From Mesorhizobium sp. GbtcB19 (GTDB lineage Bacteria; Pseudomonadota; Alphaproteobacteria; Rhizobiales; Rhizobiaceae): 64,000 bases of DNA. Made by a program: the position numbers and the translations under genes. Each line of letters begins with the position of its first letter. Position 1 is the first letter of the stretch. Below the pieces are notes generated by a model. That model saw only the letters and a program-made list of their open reading frames with translations, made no database searches and was not told the DNA's origin. Below are positions 61,963 to 64,000 of this stretch, piece by piece. Location: the NCBI RefSeq assembly GCF_019091085.1, contig NZ_JAGXJY010000005.1:1-64000 (forward strand), written 5' to 3'.

Positions 61963-63552
61963 ATGGTGGCGCGCCTGATGCAGTCGGCGATCGACATGGC
62001 GCCCGCAAGACTGCCGGCAGCCGGGATGAAGAAGCGCCGGCCCACGTCGTGGATCACGCTCGTCGCCGCCCTGATCTCGCTGGTCGCGCTGCTGCCGCTG
62101 GCCTTCATCGTCTGGGTCGCGATCCAGACCGGCTGGGATACCGTGGTGGCGCTGATCTTCCGCCCGCGCGTCGGCGAATTGCTGGTCAACACCGTGCTCC
62201 TCGTCATTGTCGCCGTGCCGATCGCCACCCTGCTCTCGGTGGCGCTGGCCTGGCTGACCGAGCGCAGCGACCTGCCGGGCAATCGGCTGTGGTCGTGGCT
62301 GTCGGTCGCGCCGCTCGCCATCCCCGCTTTCGTGCACTCCTATGCCTGGATCAGCATCATGCCGGGCCTGCACGGGCTGTGGGCCGGCGTGCTGGTCTCC
62401 GTCATCGCCTATTTCCCGTTCCTCTATCTGCCGATCGCCGCCGCGCTGCGCCGGCTCGATCCGGCGCTGGAGGATGCCGCCGCGGCGCTTGGCCTCGGGC
62501 CCTGGCGAGTTTTCGCGCGCGTCGTGCTGCCGCAGCTCAGGCTCGCCATCTGCGGCGGCTCGCTGCTGGTCGGCCTGCATCTGCTCTCCGAATACGGCCT
62601 CTATGTCTTCATCCGTTTCGATACCTTCACCACCGCGATCGTCGACCAGTTCCAGTCGACCTTCAACGGACCGGCCGCCAACATGCTGGCCGCGGTGCTT
62701 GTGGCCTGCTGCCTCTTCCTGCTCGCGCTCGAGGTGATCGTCCGCGGCGAGGAACGCTATGCCCGCGTCGGTTCCGGCGCCGCGCGCAAGCAGCAACGCG
62801 CCCGCCTCGGCCGCGCTACCTTGCCTTGCCTGCTGTTGCCGGCGGGCGTCGCGCTGCTGTCGCTGGGCGTCCCCTTCGTCACGGTCAGCCGCTGGCTGCT
62901 CGCCGGCGGCGCCGATGTCTGGCGTTGGGACGAGATCGGCCTGGCGCTCGGCCAGACGCTCCTCCTCGCCATCGCCGGAGCGGTGCTTGCAACGATTGCC
63001 GCAATGCCGATGGCCTGGATCTCGATCCGCGCGCCGGGTCGGCTGCAACGTCTGCTCGAGAGCTGCAACTATATCGTCGGCGCATTGCCGGGCGTCGTCA
63101 TCGCGCTGGCGCTGGTGACGATCACCGTGCGTGTCGCGCTGCCGCTCTACCAGACGCTGTTCACCATCCTGTTCGGCTATGCGCTGATGTTTTTGCCGCG
63201 CGCGCTGGTCAGCCTGCGCGCCTCGATCGCGCAGGCCCCGGTGGAGCTGGAACGCGCCGCTTCCAGCCTTGGCCGGGCGCCGGTCAAGGCGCTGTGGTCG
63301 ACGACCATCCGCCTGTCGGCGCCGGGCGCCGCGGCCGGCATGGCGATGGTCGCGCTCGGCATCACCAACGAGCTCACCGCCACCCAGATGCTGGCGCCCA
63401 ACGGCACCCGCACGCTGGCCATGGCCTTCTGGTCCTACAGCGGCGAGATCGACTACGCCTCGGCCGCGCCTTACGCGCTGATCATGGTGGCGATGTCGTT
63501 GCCGATGACGTGGTGGCTTTACGTCCAGTCGAAGCGGATGGCCGGACGATGA
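61963..63552 (+). CDS. Ferric iron ABC transporter permease (fused two-domain, FbpB type)
   Basis: About 529 residues from ATG 61963 (508 from ATG 62026; start uncertain). Twelve membrane helices form two fused permease domains. Each has an EAA loop that contacts the ATPase: [24 protein letters not shown] in the first half and [29 protein letters not shown] in the second. This fusion is typical of FbpB/SfuB proteins. An ATGA overlap couples it to the ATPase gene. Some 30 residues before the first helix look poorly conserved, so 62026 may be the real start. Confidence 0.9.
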   Translation: MVARLMQSAIDMAPARLPAAGMKKRRPTSWITLVAALISLVALLPLAFIVWVAIQTGWDTVVALIFRPRVGELLVNTVLLVIVAVPIATLLSVALAWLTERSDLPGNRLWSWLSVAPLAIPAFVHSYAWISIMPGLHGLWAGVLVSVIAYFPFLYLPIAAALRRLDPALEDAAAALGLGPWRVFARVVLPQLRLAICGGSLLVGLHLLSEYGLYVFIRFDTFTTAIVDQFQSTFNGPAANMLAAVLVACCLFLLALEVIVRGEERYARVGSGAARKQQRARLGRATLPCLLLPAGVALLSLGVPFVTVSRWLLAGGADVWRWDEIGLALGQTLLLAIAGAVLATIAAMPMAWISIRAPGRLQRLLESCNYIVGALPGVVIALALVTITVRVALPLYQTLFTILFGYALMFLPRALVSLRASIAQAPVELERAASSLGRAPVKALWSTTIRLSAPGAAAGMAMVALGITNELTATQMLAPNGTRTLAMAFWSYSGEIDYASAAPYALIMVAMSLPMTWWLYVQSKRMAGR

Positions 63553-64000
63553 GCTTTCTCGAACTCAGCGGCGTGGCGAAGAACTACGGCCCGGTGGCGG
63601 CGCTCGCGGGCGTCGATCTGCAGGTGGAAAGCGGCAGCCGCACCGCGATCGTCGGGCCATCCGGCTGCGGCAAGACCACCTTGCTCAGGCTGATCGCCGG
63701 CTTCGAGGCGCCGGACCGCGGCCGCATCGCGCTCGACGGCAAGGTGCTCGCCAATGGCGGCGCCGCCGTGCCGGCGCATCGCCGCGGCATCGGCGTGGTG
63801 GCGCAGGACGGCGCCCTGTTTCCGCATCTCAGCATCGCCGACAATATCGGCTTCGGCATCGCGCGGAACGCCGACAGACGAGCCGAACATATCGTCGAGC
63901 TCGCCTATATCGTCGGACTGGACAAGGCGATCCTGAAACGCCGGCCGCACGAGCTCTCCGGCGGCCAGCAGCAGCGCGTGGCGCTTGCCCGCGCCATGGC
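63549..64000 (+). CDS. Ferric iron ABC transporter ATP-binding protein, truncated by the window end
   Basis: The first 150 codons are present; the gene continues past the window. The Walker A motif [16 protein letters not shown] lies near residues 36-51, the Q-loop is [12 protein letters not shown], and the signature motif [15 protein letters not shown] ends at the border. This matches FbpC/PotA-like ATPases that power FbpAB ferric uptake. Start ATG at 63549 overlaps the permease stop (ATGA). Walker B and any C-terminal TOBE or regulatory domain are outside the window. Confidence 0.95.
   Translation, partial: MSFLELSGVAKNYGPVAALAGVDLQVESGSRTAIVGPSGCGKTTLLRLIAGFEAPDRGRIALDGKVLANGGAAVPAHRRGIGVVAQDGALFPHLSIADNIGFGIARNADRRAEHIVELAYIVGLDKAILKRRPHELSGGQQQRVALARAM

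Overview
The window is a gene-dense, high-GC chromosomal segment of an alphaproteobacterium of the order Hyphomicrobiales, most likely Mesorhizobium or a close relative in Phyllobacteriaceae. The evidence is gene content and order: the lysC-ptsP-prfA-prmC run followed by a DUF4167 gene and clpB; secA divergent from a parvulin PPIase with argJ, a GNAT gene and mutT beyond it; an HIG1-type twin-TM gene, a PduO-type adenosyltransferase, etfB-etfA and a 3-hydroxybutyryl-CoA dehydrogenase gene; and short palindromic repeats typical of rhizobial chromosomes. I see no phage, insertion sequence, plasmid replication gene, CRISPR array or rRNA. One tRNA, tRNA-Leu(CAA), is present.

Layout. 0.3-6.9 kb: cell-wall enzymes (M23 endopeptidase, L,D-transpeptidase), a DHA2-type MFS exporter, a TMEM175-like channel and an MmcQ/YjbR protein. 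6.9-16.7 kb, minus strand: clpB with a candidate heat-shock promoter, DUF4167 protein, prmC/prfA (translation termination), ptsP (nitrogen PTS) and lysC. 16.9-20.5 kb: a small ABM-like protein, a membrane diguanylate cyclase and ubiG. 20.6-24.6 kb: an accessory patch with a two-component flavin monooxygenase (FMN reductase plus LLM-class oxygenase) facing a winged-helix regulator across a perfect 13-bp inverted repeat, then an EamA transporter facing a MarR regulator across a promoter that contains its own palindrome. 24.7-28.7 kb: HExxH protein, DUF1178, Nit-type amidohydrolase, glutaredoxin and ComF, with a divergent methyltransferase-like gene. 28.7-33.7 kb: orphan Flp pilin, mutT-GNAT-argJ operon, TetR regulator and PPIase. 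34-36.7 kb: secA.

36.8-41 kb: a MalT-like ATPase/LuxR regulator divergent from small stress-type genes (DUF4242, a DUF1127-like protein, a secreted protein). 41.2-45.1 kb: a probable polysaccharide-export cluster (flippase, GNAT/FemAB-like transferase, secreted beta-propeller). 45.1-49.7 kb: tRNA-Leu, DedA-type membrane protein, DsbB, HNH endonuclease, AlkA and glutamyl-Q tRNA(Asp) synthetase. 49.8-57.3 kb: EamA transporter, BrkB/YihY protein, SDR, HIG1 protein, cobalamin adenosyltransferase, rhomboid protease, ETF and hydroxybutyryl-CoA dehydrogenase, which suggests fatty-acid or PHB electron flow. 57.3-60.6 kb: a PAS-GGDEF protein and an ECF sigma factor/NrsF anti-sigma pair with a candidate autoregulatory promoter. 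60.7-64 kb: a ferric-iron ABC transporter operon (binding protein, fused permease, truncated ATPase) behind a TGA-N9-TCA iron-responsive box.

The points most worth a second look are the two divergent regulator/operator modules at 20.6-24.6 kb, two families of palindromic repeats whose stems differ between copies yet stay complementary, the regulatory sites upstream of the sigma-factor and iron operons, and the tandem direct repeats upstream of the LuxR-ATPase gene. All family assignments are from motifs and remembered family features; no database search was run. Start codons were chosen from Shine-Dalgarno spacing and expected N-termini, and alternatives are given where the choice is open.
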